64,000 nt of DNA. Origin: Hyphomonas sp. (GTDB taxonomy: Bacteria; Pseudomonadota; Alphaproteobacteria; Caulobacterales; Hyphomonadaceae). Shown here piece by piece: positions 51,940-62,966 of the stretch. The notes beneath the pieces were generated by a model. It was not told the DNA's origin, searched no databases, and saw only the letters and a program-made list of their open reading frames with translations. The stretch spans positions 248,001 through 312,000 of the forward strand of contig NZ_WGLO01000001.1 in assembly GCF_016125515.1 (NCBI RefSeq), given 5' to 3'. Position 1 is the first letter of the stretch; every line of letters begins with the position of its first letter. A program made the translations under genes and the position numbers.

Positions 51940-52058
51940 AAAAAATCAGGGTATTAAGCAAGATATTTTGGGGGGCGAGCGACGGAAGGGCAAGTGCCGC
52001 AACGTTGTAAGGGCGTGATCCGGATGCGGGTCATATCGCTCACAAGGAGGACTACCCC

Positions 52059-52373
52059 ATGTTCAAACCCCTCATCGCCGCCGCCTTCATCGCTGCATTG
52101 GCGGTCCCTTCGGCGCTCGCCGCACCCGCCGAACGCCTTGGCCGGATCGACCATCGCCTGACCGCCGCAGAACTGCGCGGCGACATCCCGCAAGGCAGCC
52201 GCGCTGACCATGCCGAGGACCGCCTCGACCGGTTCGAGAACCGCGTCGACCGCCGCGAGAGCCGCCGCGACGAAGCCGTCGATTTCGGACCCCGTGATGT
52301 GATCGAGGATCATCTCGACCGGGCGGAAAGCCGCCGCGATCACCGTGAAGACCGGATCGATCGCCGCCACTAG
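52059..52373 (+). CDS. Exported Arg/Asp-rich small protein
   Basis: A strong AAGGAGG precedes the ATG at 52059. A signal peptide (MFKPLIAAAFIAALAVPSALA) is followed by 83 residues dominated by Asp, Arg, Glu and His (DRLDRFENRVDRRESRRDEA, DHLDRAESRRDHREDRIDRR). The pattern suggests a charged helical rod in the periplasm. No family is recognised. It is the only gene in the glyQ-glyS interval with a convincing own promoter region. Confidence 0.8.
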   Translation: MFKPLIAAAFIAALAVPSALAAPAERLGRIDHRLTAAELRGDIPQGSRADHAEDRLDRFENRVDRRESRRDEAVDFGPRDVIEDHLDRAESRRDHREDRIDRRH

Positions 52374-52387
52374 GTGCCCGGGACTGA

Positions 52388-52474
52388 ACCCCTCTCCCTT
52401 GGAAGAGGGGCTCGCGTGGTCGAGAGATCGTATACGATTTCCCGCGCGAGCCCTTCGCCCAACGGGAGAGGGGG
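52388..52474. repeat. Intergenic palindromic element D with inner ATCGTATACGAT palindrome
   Basis: CCCCTCTCCCTTGG ... GGCTCGCG pairs with CGCGCGAGCC ... CGGGAGAGGGGG (arms about 31 bp). The loop centre contains the perfect 12-bp palindrome ATCGTATACGAT. The left arm resembles element A. It lies between the Arg/Asp-rich gene and glyS. Confidence 0.7.
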
Positions 52475-52553
52475 CCTTGATGTGTGACCCTTGACCCCGG
52501 CGCGCGCGCGTCTATGCCGTCACCCACGCGAAACACCTGCCCGCCGGGATCCC

Positions 52554-54689
52554 ATGGCCGAACTCCTGCTTGAACTCTTTTCCGAGGAAATCCCTGCCCG
52601 CATGCAGGCGAAGGCGGAGGCCGACCTGCTGGCCGCGCTGACGCAGCGCCTGAAAGAGGCCGGTCTCAACTGGACGAACGCGTTTGCCGTGTCCGGCCCG
52701 CGCCGCCTCACCGCCGTGGTCGAAGGGCTCGATGCCCGCTCGGCAGATGTGCGCGAGGAGAAGAAGGGCCCGAAAGTCGGCGCGCCGGAGCAGGCGCTCG
52801 CCGGCTTCCTGCGCGGGGCAGGGCTGAGCGATATCTCGCAAGCCGAGATCGTCTCCGATCCAAAGAAGGGCGACTTCTATGTCGCCTACCTGACGAAGCC
52901 CGGCCGCGACGCGGCGGACGTGATCGCCGAGGCTGTGCCGGACATCATCAAGACGTTCCACTGGCCGAAATCGATGCGAACAGCGGAAGGTGACCTGCGC
53001 TGGGTGCGCCCGCTGCAGGGCATTGTGTGCCTGCTCGACGGCAAGGTCGTGGCGTTCGAAGTCGGCGGCATCAAGAGCGGCAACGTCACCGAGGGCCACC
53101 GTGTCCACGGGCGTGGTCCGTACACGGTCAAAGGCTGGGCAGATTACAGGAAGCAGCTGGAAGGCAAGGGCCACGTGATCCTGTCGCGCGCTGACCGGCG
53201 CTCGCGCATACTGGCGGGTATCGAGGATGTGTGCAGCGCGTCCGGGCTGGCGTTGGTGCCGGACGAGGGGCTGCTGGAAGAGGTGACAGGTCTGGCGGAA
53301 TGGCCGGTAGTCGTGCTGGGGCAGATGGAGCCTTCCTTTCTCGATCTGCCGCCGGAAGTGATCAAACTGTCGATGCGCACGCACCAGAAGTATTTTGCGG
53401 TGAAGCGTCCGGGTGCGGATGGCCTGGCGCCGAACTTCATCGTGGTGGCGAACATTGCCGCGAACGATGGCGGCGCGAAGATTGCTGAAGGCAATGCGCG
53501 CGTGCTCTCTGCGCGCCTGTCGGATGCGCGCTTCTTCTGGGAGAAGGACAAGTCAACGCCGCTCGACATGATGGGCGAAAAGCTGAAGACCATCGCCTTC
53601 AAGGAAGAGCTCGGTTCGCTCGGCGATAAGGTGGAGCGTGTCGCGGCTCTGGCGCGCGAACTCGCGCCGAAAGTCGGCGCGGATGCGCGCCTGGCGGAGC
53701 GCGCCGCGCGCCTTGCGAAGGCTGACCTCGTGTCCGAGATGGTTGGCGAGTTCCCGGAACTGCAGGGCGTGATGGGCCGCTATTATGCGCTCGCCGCCGG
53801 CGAAGATGCGCGCGTGGCCGATGCCATCCGCGATCATTATAAGCCGCAGGGGCCGAGCGATGCTGTGCCGGCGGAGCCTGTGTCCGTCGCCGTCGCGCTG
53901 GCGGATAAGTTGGACACGCTGGTCGGCTTCTGGGCGATTGATGAGAAGCCGACGGGATCGAAGGATCCGTTTGCACTGCGCCGCGCGGCGTTGGGCGTGG
54001 TTCGGATTGTACTGGAAAACGGAGTTCGCATTGAACTTGCCGAAGTGGTGAGCGCGGCTCGAATTTGTCTAAAGAGTTGGGTGCCCACAAAAACGCCAGT
54101 AACGGAAACAGTGCCGTCGGTGAAAGAATCTGTTGCCCGTGGCTTCTCTGCTTTAGTCGATCCAAGTCTCGTGGACTTCTTCGCTGATCGCCTCAAGCAA
54201 GTGCTCCGCGACCAGGGCAAGCGCCACGACCTGATCGATGCCGTGTTCGCGCTCGGCGAAGATGACCTCGTGCTGATCGTCAAGCGCGTCGAGGCGCTCG
54301 GGGCGTTCCTCGAGACGGAAGACGGCGCGACGCTGCTGGCGGGCTACAAGCGCGCGGCAAATATCCTGAGGGCGGAAGAGAAAAAGGGCGCGCTGCCGGA
54401 GAACCTGAACGTGGATGCGAAGCTCGTCGTCAAAGGGCCCGCGGTGGAGCAGGCGCTGTGGGCGGCCGTGCAGAAGACCACCAAGGCGCTCGACGCCCCG
54501 CTGAAGAAGGAAGACTTTGCCGGCGCGATGACGGTGCTCGCCGCGCTGCGCGGTCCGGTCGATGCCTTCTTCGAAGGCGTGATGGTCAACGATTCCGATG
54601 CGGCGGTGCGCGCCAACCGGTTGGCCCTGCTGGTCGCGGTGCGCGATGCCCTGCACCAGGTGGCCGACTTCTCGCGCATCGAGGGCTAG
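52554..54689 (+). CDS. glyS: Glycyl-tRNA synthetase beta subunit
   Basis: The ATG at 52554 starts MAELLLELFSEEIPARMQAKAEADL, the canonical GlyS N-terminus; the track-like extension to a TTG at 52491 is rejected. Family motifs include PKSMRTAEGDLRWVRPLQGIVCLLDG, the HD-like tRNA-handling region and the C-terminal anticodon-binding part. It is 711 residues, a normal size. Within it, about 54001-54180 has about 51% GC by my count and codons (TTA, AGT, CGT, GTA) unlike the rest of the gene. The frame stays intact across that patch. Confidence 0.96.
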   Translation: MAELLLELFSEEIPARMQAKAEADLLAALTQRLKEAGLNWTNAFAVSGPRRLTAVVEGLDARSADVREEKKGPKVGAPEQALAGFLRGAGLSDISQAEIVSDPKKGDFYVAYLTKPGRDAADVIAEAVPDIIKTFHWPKSMRTAEGDLRWVRPLQGIVCLLDGKVVAFEVGGIKSGNVTEGHRVHGRGPYTVKGWADYRKQLEGKGHVILSRADRRSRILAGIEDVCSASGLALVPDEGLLEEVTGLAEWPVVVLGQMEPSFLDLPPEVIKLSMRTHQKYFAVKRPGADGLAPNFIVVANIAANDGGAKIAEGNARVLSARLSDARFFWEKDKSTPLDMMGEKLKTIAFKEELGSLGDKVERVAALARELAPKVGADARLAERAARLAKADLVSEMVGEFPELQGVMGRYYALAAGEDARVADAIRDHYKPQGPSDAVPAEPVSVAVALADKLDTLVGFWAIDEKPTGSKDPFALRRAALGVVRIVLENGVRIELAEVVSAARICLKSWVPTKTPVTETVPSVKESVARGFSALVDPSLVDFFADRLKQVLRDQGKRHDLIDAVFALGEDDLVLIVKRVEALGAFLETEDGATLLAGYKRAANILRAEEKKGALPENLNVDAKLVVKGPAVEQALWAAVQKTTKALDAPLKKEDFAGAMTVLAALRGPVDAFFEGVMVNDSDAAVRANRLALLVAVRDALHQVADFSRIEG

Positions 54690-54748
54690 GGGCAGGTTGT
54701 TCCGCTTCGGAACGCTGGTCGCTGCCCGGGCGCAATTACATTCCCCGA

Positions 54749-54779
54749 GGGGCGAGTTAACAACGTTGTCAGTCGCCCC
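54749..54779. promoter_or_regulatory. Nested dyad upstream of ppdK
   Basis: GGGGCGA (54749-54755) and TCGCCCC (54773-54779) flank the perfect 10-bp palindrome ACAACGTTGT (54760-54769). It lies 110 bp before the ppdK start and may be an operator or leader structure. Confidence 0.45.
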
Positions 54780-54889
54780 GGAGACGAAACGCGCACTTCT
54801 CAATACGGGTGCGATGCAGCATAGGACTTGCAATCAGACAGGCCGGATGGATTTGACCGGCTTACAAAGTAAACGGAAGGCGATTTGGC

Positions 54890-57607
<2,718 letters not shown>

Positions 57608-57961
57608 GCAAAACACGCCAAATTCGGAGGCGCTTGGGTGTTGTTTTTCAGCAACACGCAGGCGCCCTACGAATCGCTAGGGTTGCGCCCCGGCCACCCT
57701 GAAAACACTAGAAATTCAATGGTTTACACGCAATTTCCTTGAAATTGCATGAGCCCGCGCTGTCCACCCCGGCGCGAGCCTTTCGACTTTGTCACTCAGA
57801 AGGTTGGCTGATTTATTGCTAGATAGCGACGGGTGGGCCAAATCCCGCGTGCTCCTGACGGAGTGTTGCGGGACGCGTTCGGTCCTCGAAATGCGTACTA
57901 ACCTGAAATGCCCGGGTCACAAGACGGAACATAACCGTCGGCCGGGTAAAGAGGATCGGTG
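57608..57961. other. 354-bp gap before the SleB-type gene with three structured elements
   Basis: No gene is seen. A hairpin GTGTTG ... CAACAC (57637-57657) inside a longer stem (57629-57666) follows ppdK, with its T-run in the loop. GCAATTTC-CTT-GAAATTGC (57730-57748) is a perfect dyad. A nested hairpin CCCGG...GACGG-AACATAA-CCGTC..CCGGG (57911-57946) ends 15 bp before the start codon and just before AGAGGA. The gap probably carries a long 5' UTR. Confidence 0.6.
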
Positions 57962-59140
57962 ATGTTAAGGTTTCTTCAACCAAGCCAGACGAGTCTGGTC
58001 ACCCTGAATGGGCTGCGTGAAAAGCTCAAACGGTGGTGGCTAGGTATGACTGACCAGGAACAGCGCGAAGTTTTCATTCGTGGCGGGATGGTTGCCGTCT
58101 GTGCGGTGACCGCCACGGTGTCGCTGCCGGTCATCTCGCACGAACAGTCCAGCCTGCGCGCCGAAGCTGAATACCGCGCCGAAGCCGAGCGCTTCGCGAT
58201 GTATCAGGATGCCGGCCTTGCGGTGCGTACCGACGAACATACGCCGGCCCTTCTCGACACGCCGTGGCTGCGCACCGTTGAGTACACGCTGAAGCGTGAC
58301 ACAGATTCTTCCATGAGCCGTTATGCGATGCGCGACCGCGATGGCGCGGCGCTCGCAACGCTCGCTTCGTTCCGCACCGATCAGATCCAGCGCGCCGAGA
58401 CCATCGACTCCGAGCTGATGTGCATGGCGCAGGCTGTCTATTACGAGTCGGCCCGCGAGCCACTCGAAGGTCAACTGGCTGTCGCTGAAGTCATCTCGAA
58501 CCGGATGAGGGATCATCGCTACCCGGACACCGCCTGCGGCGTTGTCTTCCAGGGCGCGACCCGCACGACCGGTTGCCAGTTCACGTTCACCTGTGACGGC
58601 GCGATGAAGACCAAGCCAAAGGGCGAGAACTGGGAACGCGCCAAGCGCATTGCCGCGCACGTCCTGATGGGCCTCAACGAGGAACGCACCGGCGGCGCGA
58701 CGCACTATCACGCCACCTATGTTGATCCGCTGTGGAACTCGGGCCTGATCCAGACCGACAAGATCGGTATGCACATCTTCTACCGCTTCCCGCGCGGCTC
58801 CGAGTGGGCCAGCGTCGAGCGCAACTTTGCTGCCCGCAAGCAGGCCGCTGCCGTGCAGCTCGCCGCACTCGATGCCAGCACGTCCGGCGCCGATGCGGTC
58901 GATGAGACCTTGCTGTTCGCGGATGGTTCTGCGGCCGGCGATGACGGCTACTACACGATCACGCCGACCACGGCGCCCGCCGGTGTGTCCACCTCGACGC
59001 GCACGGTCTCCTCGACCGCGCCGCGCCTGATGAGCATCCAGACGGCGCCTGCTGAAAAGGCCGAAACCGCGGCCGAGTCGGTGGCCGCTTACACGGCCCG
59101 CCAGATCAGCGCCGTCGAGACAGTCGACACGTCCCTCTGA
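57962..59140 (+). CDS. SleB/CwlJ-type cell wall hydrolase
   Basis: I prefer the ATG at 57962 over the preceding GTG. The 392-residue protein has an inner membrane anchor (about 42-60), a periplasmic spacer, and the Hydrolase_2 domain with CMAQAVYYESAREPLEGQLAVAEVISNRM and GCQFTFTCDG. The catalytic Glu is in YYESARE. A 75-residue Ser/Thr/Ala-rich tail follows. It cuts peptidoglycan glycan strands in family members; its role in cell shape here is inference. The upstream gap is long and structured. Confidence 0.92.
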   Translation: MLRFLQPSQTSLVTLNGLREKLKRWWLGMTDQEQREVFIRGGMVAVCAVTATVSLPVISHEQSSLRAEAEYRAEAERFAMYQDAGLAVRTDEHTPALLDTPWLRTVEYTLKRDTDSSMSRYAMRDRDGAALATLASFRTDQIQRAETIDSELMCMAQAVYYESAREPLEGQLAVAEVISNRMRDHRYPDTACGVVFQGATRTTGCQFTFTCDGAMKTKPKGENWERAKRIAAHVLMGLNEERTGGATHYHATYVDPLWNSGLIQTDKIGMHIFYRFPRGSEWASVERNFAARKQAAAVQLAALDASTSGADAVDETLLFADGSAAGDDGYYTITPTTAPAGVSTSTRTVSSTAPRLMSIQTAPAEKAETAAESVAAYTARQISAVETVDTSL

Positions 59141-59155
59141 TCCGCAACCGCCGCG

Positions 59156-59965
59156 CTAGCTGCGCGGCGGAACACGGGCCTTGATCTGCTTTCGGACGAG
59201 GCCCGGCAGCCAGCGCGTCATGAAGCGCGCCCGCTCCGCTTCCCCGCCCACCATATACTGGATGTCGTCGCCATGCGCGGCGTCCCAGACCTTTTCGGCG
59301 GCCATCGAGACCGGATAGATCGTCACGCCATTGGCGCGCATCTCGTCCGACATCTTCTCGTTGGCGCCTTCGGTTTTACCGATATCGAGGATCGGTGTGT
59401 CGACGAACCAGGGCATCAGGCTCATCACCTTGATGCCGAGATCCCGGAACTCGGCATCGAGCGCTTCCGACAATCCGCGTACGGCCCATTTCGAGGCCGA
59501 ATAGACGGCCAGCTGCGGCGCGCCCACGATGCCGGCGGTCGAGGCCGTGTTGATGATGCGCGCACCCGGCGTGGCCTTCAGCAGGGGCAGCGCCGCATAG
59601 ACGCCGTTGATCACGCCCTTGACGTTGATGTCGATCACCAGGTCGGCGTCTTCCGGCGGCACCTCTTCGAACCAGCCGTGGCGTCCGATGCCGGCATTGT
59701 TGAACAGCACGTCCATCTTGCCGCCGGTCGCCGCACTGAAGCCCTCCATGGCGGCGGCCCAGTCTGCCCGCTTGGTCACGTCGAGGCGCGCCATATGGCA
59801 ATTGGCGGCGCCGAGTTCCGCAGCGACCGCCTTGAGGCCCATCTCGTTCACATCATAGAGGCCGCAGAACCAGCCTTGCTTGCAGAAATGCCGGGCAGTC
59901 TCAGCGCCGATGCCCGATGCAGCGCCCGTGATGAAAATGCTCTTGCGGCCGTTGGCGGTGGTCAT
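59156..59965 (-). CDS. Short-chain dehydrogenase/reductase
   Basis: The Rossmann motif is FITGAASGIGAETARHF; the Asp in LYDVNEMG favours NAD(H). NNAG is at NNAGIGRHGWF, and the catalytic Tyr-Lys pair in YSASKWAVRG. A C-terminal Arg-rich tail (TRWLPGLVRKQIKARVPP) may touch a membrane. Substrate is unknown. It follows nadC by 52 bp on the same strand and may be in the same transcript; convergent with the SleB-type gene. Confidence 0.93.
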   Translation of the reverse strand: MTTANGRKSIFITGAASGIGAETARHFCKQGWFCGLYDVNEMGLKAVAAELGAANCHMARLDVTKRADWAAAMEGFSAATGGKMDVLFNNAGIGRHGWFEEVPPEDADLVIDINVKGVINGVYAALPLLKATPGARIINTASTAGIVGAPQLAVYSASKWAVRGLSEALDAEFRDLGIKVMSLMPWFVDTPILDIGKTEGANEKMSDEMRANGVTIYPVSMAAEKVWDAAHGDDIQYMVGGEAERARFMTRWLPGLVRKQIKARVPPRS

Positions 59966-60017
59966 GTCTGAAATCTCCGGTGCCTGGGCGCCGCGATGGG
60001 CGCGTCACCGCCGACTG

Positions 60018-60875
60018 TCAGACGACATCGAGTCCGAGGTCAAGGTTCGGCGCCGAATGTGTGAGGGCGCCCGACGAAATGAAATCCACGCCCGTCTCGG
60101 CAATCGCCGCCAGCGATGACAGGGTCACCCCGCCGGACGCCTCCAGCGGCACGCGCCCGTCCGTGATCTGCACCGCCGCGCGCAGGTCATCGAGGCTCAT
60201 ATTGTCCAGCAGCACGGCGTGCGGTCCGTGCTTCAGCGCTTCTTCGAGCTGGGCCAGCGTATCGACCTCGATCTCGATCATGCGCAGGTGACCGGCATAG
60301 GCCTTGGCGCGGGTGAGGGCATCGGCGATCGAGCCGCCGCAGGCCGCGATATGATTGTCCTTGATCAGGATCGCATCGTCGAGGCCGTAGCGGTGCGACG
60401 TCCCGCCGCCGCAACGCACGGCGCGCTTTTCCAACGCCCGGTGGCCCGGCGTGGTCTTCCGAGTGCAGACGACGCGCGCCTTGGTATGCGCCACCGCATC
60501 CACATATTGCCGGGTAAGGCTGGCAATGCCGGACAGCCGCCCGAGGAAGTTCAGCATCGTGCGTTCGGCAATCAGGATCGAGCGCGCTTCACCCTTCAGT
60601 TCAGCGATCACATCGCCGGGCTTCAGTGCTGCGCCATCCTGCAATTTCACATCGAGCCGCAGGTCCGCGTCCACCAGCTTCAAGGCATGCGCGGCCACAT
60701 CGAGGCCCGCCAGCACGCCGGGTTTGCGCGCGGCGATCACGGCGCGCATCTGCGTGCCCATCGGAATCGTGGCATCGGTCGTCAGGTCGCCTGCCCGGCC
60801 GAGGTCTTCGGCCAGCGCAAGACGCACGATCGGATCAAGGATGACCGCCGGCAGCGGCGGGATCTGGAGGGTCAT
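60018..60875 (-). CDS. nadC: Nicotinate-nucleotide pyrophosphorylase (quinolinate phosphoribosyltransferase)
   Basis: The enzyme makes nicotinate mononucleotide from quinolinate and PRPP. Signature segments are AEDLGRAGDLTTDATIP, RKTTPGHRALEKRAVRCGGGTSHRYGLDDAILIKDNHI and EASGGVTL. At 285 residues it is full length. Its ATG overlaps the nadB stop by 4 bp (ATGA), a tight translational coupling in the de novo NAD operon. Confidence 0.97.
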   Translation of the reverse strand: MTLQIPPLPAVILDPIVRLALAEDLGRAGDLTTDATIPMGTQMRAVIAARKPGVLAGLDVAAHALKLVDADLRLDVKLQDGAALKPGDVIAELKGEARSILIAERTMLNFLGRLSGIASLTRQYVDAVAHTKARVVCTRKTTPGHRALEKRAVRCGGGTSHRYGLDDAILIKDNHIAACGGSIADALTRAKAYAGHLRMIEIEVDTLAQLEEALKHGPHAVLLDNMSLDDLRAAVQITDGRVPLEASGGVTLSSLAAIAETGVDFISSGALTHSAPNLDLGLDVV

Positions 60876-62410
60876 GGCAGAACCCGTTCGGTAGCAGGTT
60901 GGGCGATGAACTGGCGCTGCGGCCGTCCAGTCTGGGGGAAATCGGCGCGGTAATGGCCGCCGCGGCTTTCGGTGCGGGCCAGGGCGCTTTCGCAGATCAG
61001 GCGCGCCGCCGTCACCGCGCGGGCGCCGGGCGCTTCCGGCTCCAGCCGGTTGCAGAGTTCCAGCACCTGTGACAGCCCGCTTGCCTCACGCACCACGCCG
61101 CAATGGGCCGACATCGCTTCGCGCAGCTCCATCAGCCGGTGCTCGGGCAGGCCGGCCGGAACGGCCGCTTCGCTCGCAGCGGGTGCGTCCAGCGTCGCGC
61201 CGTTCAGGCGCCGCGAAATGCGTTCGGCAAACACCACCGCTTCCAGCAGGGAGTTGGAGGCAAGTCGGTTGGCGCCGTGTGCGCCTGTGGAGGTACACTC
61301 TCCGCAGACGGACAGTCCTGCCAGCGTCGAGCGGCCCCAGAGATCGGACACGATGCCGCCCATGTGATAATGCGCTGCTGGCGCGACCGGTATCATCTGC
61401 GTGCGCGGATCGATGCTGGCGCTCATGCACGCGCCGAACACGGTCGGGAAATGATCGGGGAAATGATCGCCTACCGCCTTGCGGCAATCGAGATAGGCGC
61501 CGCGCCCCGCCATGCGCTCGGCATGGATCGCGCGGGCAACTTCGTCGCGCGGCGCAAGCTCCGCCAGCGGATGATAGTCCAGCATGAAGGCGCGCCCGTC
61601 GGTATTGTGCAGCGTCGCGCCTTCGCCGCGCAGCGCCTCGGTGGCCAGTGGGGCAGGGTCGCGGCCGATATCGATGCCGGTCGGATGGAACTGCACGAAT
61701 TCAAGGTCCGCCAGCAGCGCGCCGGCCTCATAGGCCATCGTGATCGCGTCGCCCTGCGCTTCGCGCGGATTGGTCGTTACACGGAACAGGCCGCCGGAGC
61801 CACCCGTGCACATCGCGGTGGCGCGCGCCGTGCGCGGCGTCAGCTGGCCGGATCCGTCGCGCAGCACCACGCCCGCCACCCGGCCATTGGCATCCTGCAG
61901 CAGCGAGACCGCGCGGGCGCCTTCGATGAGTTCAATGCTCGGCGTCGCCGCTACGGCCGCCACCAGCGCGTCCATGATCGCCTTGCCGGCGAGGTCGCCC
62001 GAAACACGCGCCACGCGCGGACGCGAGTGTGCCGCTTCCAGCGAGAGGGCGAGCGCGCCGTCCGGCGTGCGGTCGAACGGCACGCCCAGCGTCAGCAGGT
62101 CGCGCACGCGCGCCGGGCCATCCTCGGCGATCAGGCGTGCGATCACCGGGTCCACCAGTCCGGCGCCGGCCGCCACAGTATCGGCGGCGTGCTGCTCCGG
62201 GCTGTCCAGCGGATCGAGCGCGGCGGCCAGTCCGCCCTGTGCCCAGGCCGACGACGCGGCCTGGCCGAGCGTCGACGGCGAGATGACGAGGCAATGGCGC
62301 GGCGCCAGCTTCAGCGCCAAGAACAGCCCGGCAAGGCCCGCCCCGACGATGAGCACGTCGACGCTCGCGCCGGCTTCGGCGCGGATCCGGTGAGGTGTGC
62401 CTTCGAACAT
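60872..62410 (-). CDS. nadB: L-aspartate oxidase
   Basis: The FAD-binding N-terminus is DVLIVGAGLAGLFLALKL, followed by SSAWAQGGLAAALD, VQFHPTGIDIG, GEGATLHNTDGRAFM, YHMGGIVSDLWGRS and GECTSTGAHGANRLASNSLLEAV. It oxidises aspartate to iminoaspartate for NadA. I placed the start at the ATG 62410, 7 bp after the upstream stop; an ATG at 62434 would overlap the upstream gene. Neither has a good RBS. It feeds nadC by overlap. Confidence 0.96.
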   Translation of the reverse strand: MFEGTPHRIRAEAGASVDVLIVGAGLAGLFLALKLAPRHCLVISPSTLGQAASSAWAQGGLAAALDPLDSPEQHAADTVAAGAGLVDPVIARLIAEDGPARVRDLLTLGVPFDRTPDGALALSLEAAHSRPRVARVSGDLAGKAIMDALVAAVAATPSIELIEGARAVSLLQDANGRVAGVVLRDGSGQLTPRTARATAMCTGGSGGLFRVTTNPREAQGDAITMAYEAGALLADLEFVQFHPTGIDIGRDPAPLATEALRGEGATLHNTDGRAFMLDYHPLAELAPRDEVARAIHAERMAGRGAYLDCRKAVGDHFPDHFPTVFGACMSASIDPRTQMIPVAPAAHYHMGGIVSDLWGRSTLAGLSVCGECTSTGAHGANRLASNSLLEAVVFAERISRRLNGATLDAPAASEAAVPAGLPEHRLMELREAMSAHCGVVREASGLSQVLELCNRLEPEAPGARAVTAARLICESALARTESRGGHYRADFPQTGRPQRQFIAQPATERVLP

Positions 62411-62417
62411 GGCCGTG

Positions 62418-62888
62418 TCAGGAAATCCCGTCATTCGCGCGGCGGAATTCAACCGGCGCCGTGACGGCAGAGACAAGCGCGCCGAACATGCGCTCATGCG
62501 ACTGGATCGTCAGGGTGAAATTGTCGGGCACATAGAGCAGGTCCGGCGCCTTGCTCTCGATCATTTCCTCGATAGTCGAGCGGACTGACACCTGGTTGCC
62601 GAAGCGGCGCGCATCACAGGATTGGCGCACGACCGAGCGGCCCCACATGGTGCACATCTCGACCGCGGTAATCTCGCAGCTGTAGCGGCCTTCGTCCGGA
62701 TGCGGAGACAGGTTCATCGTGCCGGTCATCACGCATTGCCCGTCGCGGTAGGGCCGCGTCTGGAAGCTCCAGTTCCCCAGCACGTCGGATTTGTCCGTGT
62801 CGGTTTTCCCTTTCACGGCAGACGCCGGAAAGCTCGCCGCGAGCGCAAGGAACAGCAGGCCGAGCGCCGGCTTCAGGTAGTTCGACAT
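62418..62888 (-). CDS. Exported protein of unknown function between nadA and nadB
   Basis: The ATG at 62888 has GGAGG upstream and begins a signal peptide (MSNYLKPALGLLFLALAASFPASA). The 156-residue protein has two Cys pairs (GQCVMTG, YSCEITAVEMC, SCDARRF) likely to form disulfides and a segment LGNWSFQTRPYRDGQCVMTG. I do not recognise a family. It separates nadA from nadB in an otherwise standard nadABC operon; a periplasmic protein there is unexpected. Confidence 0.82.
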   Translation of the reverse strand: MSNYLKPALGLLFLALAASFPASAVKGKTDTDKSDVLGNWSFQTRPYRDGQCVMTGTMNLSPHPDEGRYSCEITAVEMCTMWGRSVVRQSCDARRFGNQVSVRSTIEEMIESKAPDLLYVPDNFTLTIQSHERMFGALVSAVTAPVEFRRANDGIS

Positions 62889-62966
62889 GGACGCCTCCTC
62901 GACTAGGGTCCGGTTGACTTCACGCCTTCGGCCCGCGCTTGGCAAGCCATCCCGATCACACGTTTT

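Noticed and set aside
54757-54771. TTAACAACGTTGTCA as a possible CtrA site upstream of ppdK
   Set aside because: There is no second TTAA at the right spacing; the dyad itself is the clearer signal.
57965-57979. TTAA-N7-TCAA resembling a CtrA site at the start of the SleB-type gene
   Set aside because: One half-site is imperfect and the site lies inside codons 2-6, so it is probably chance.
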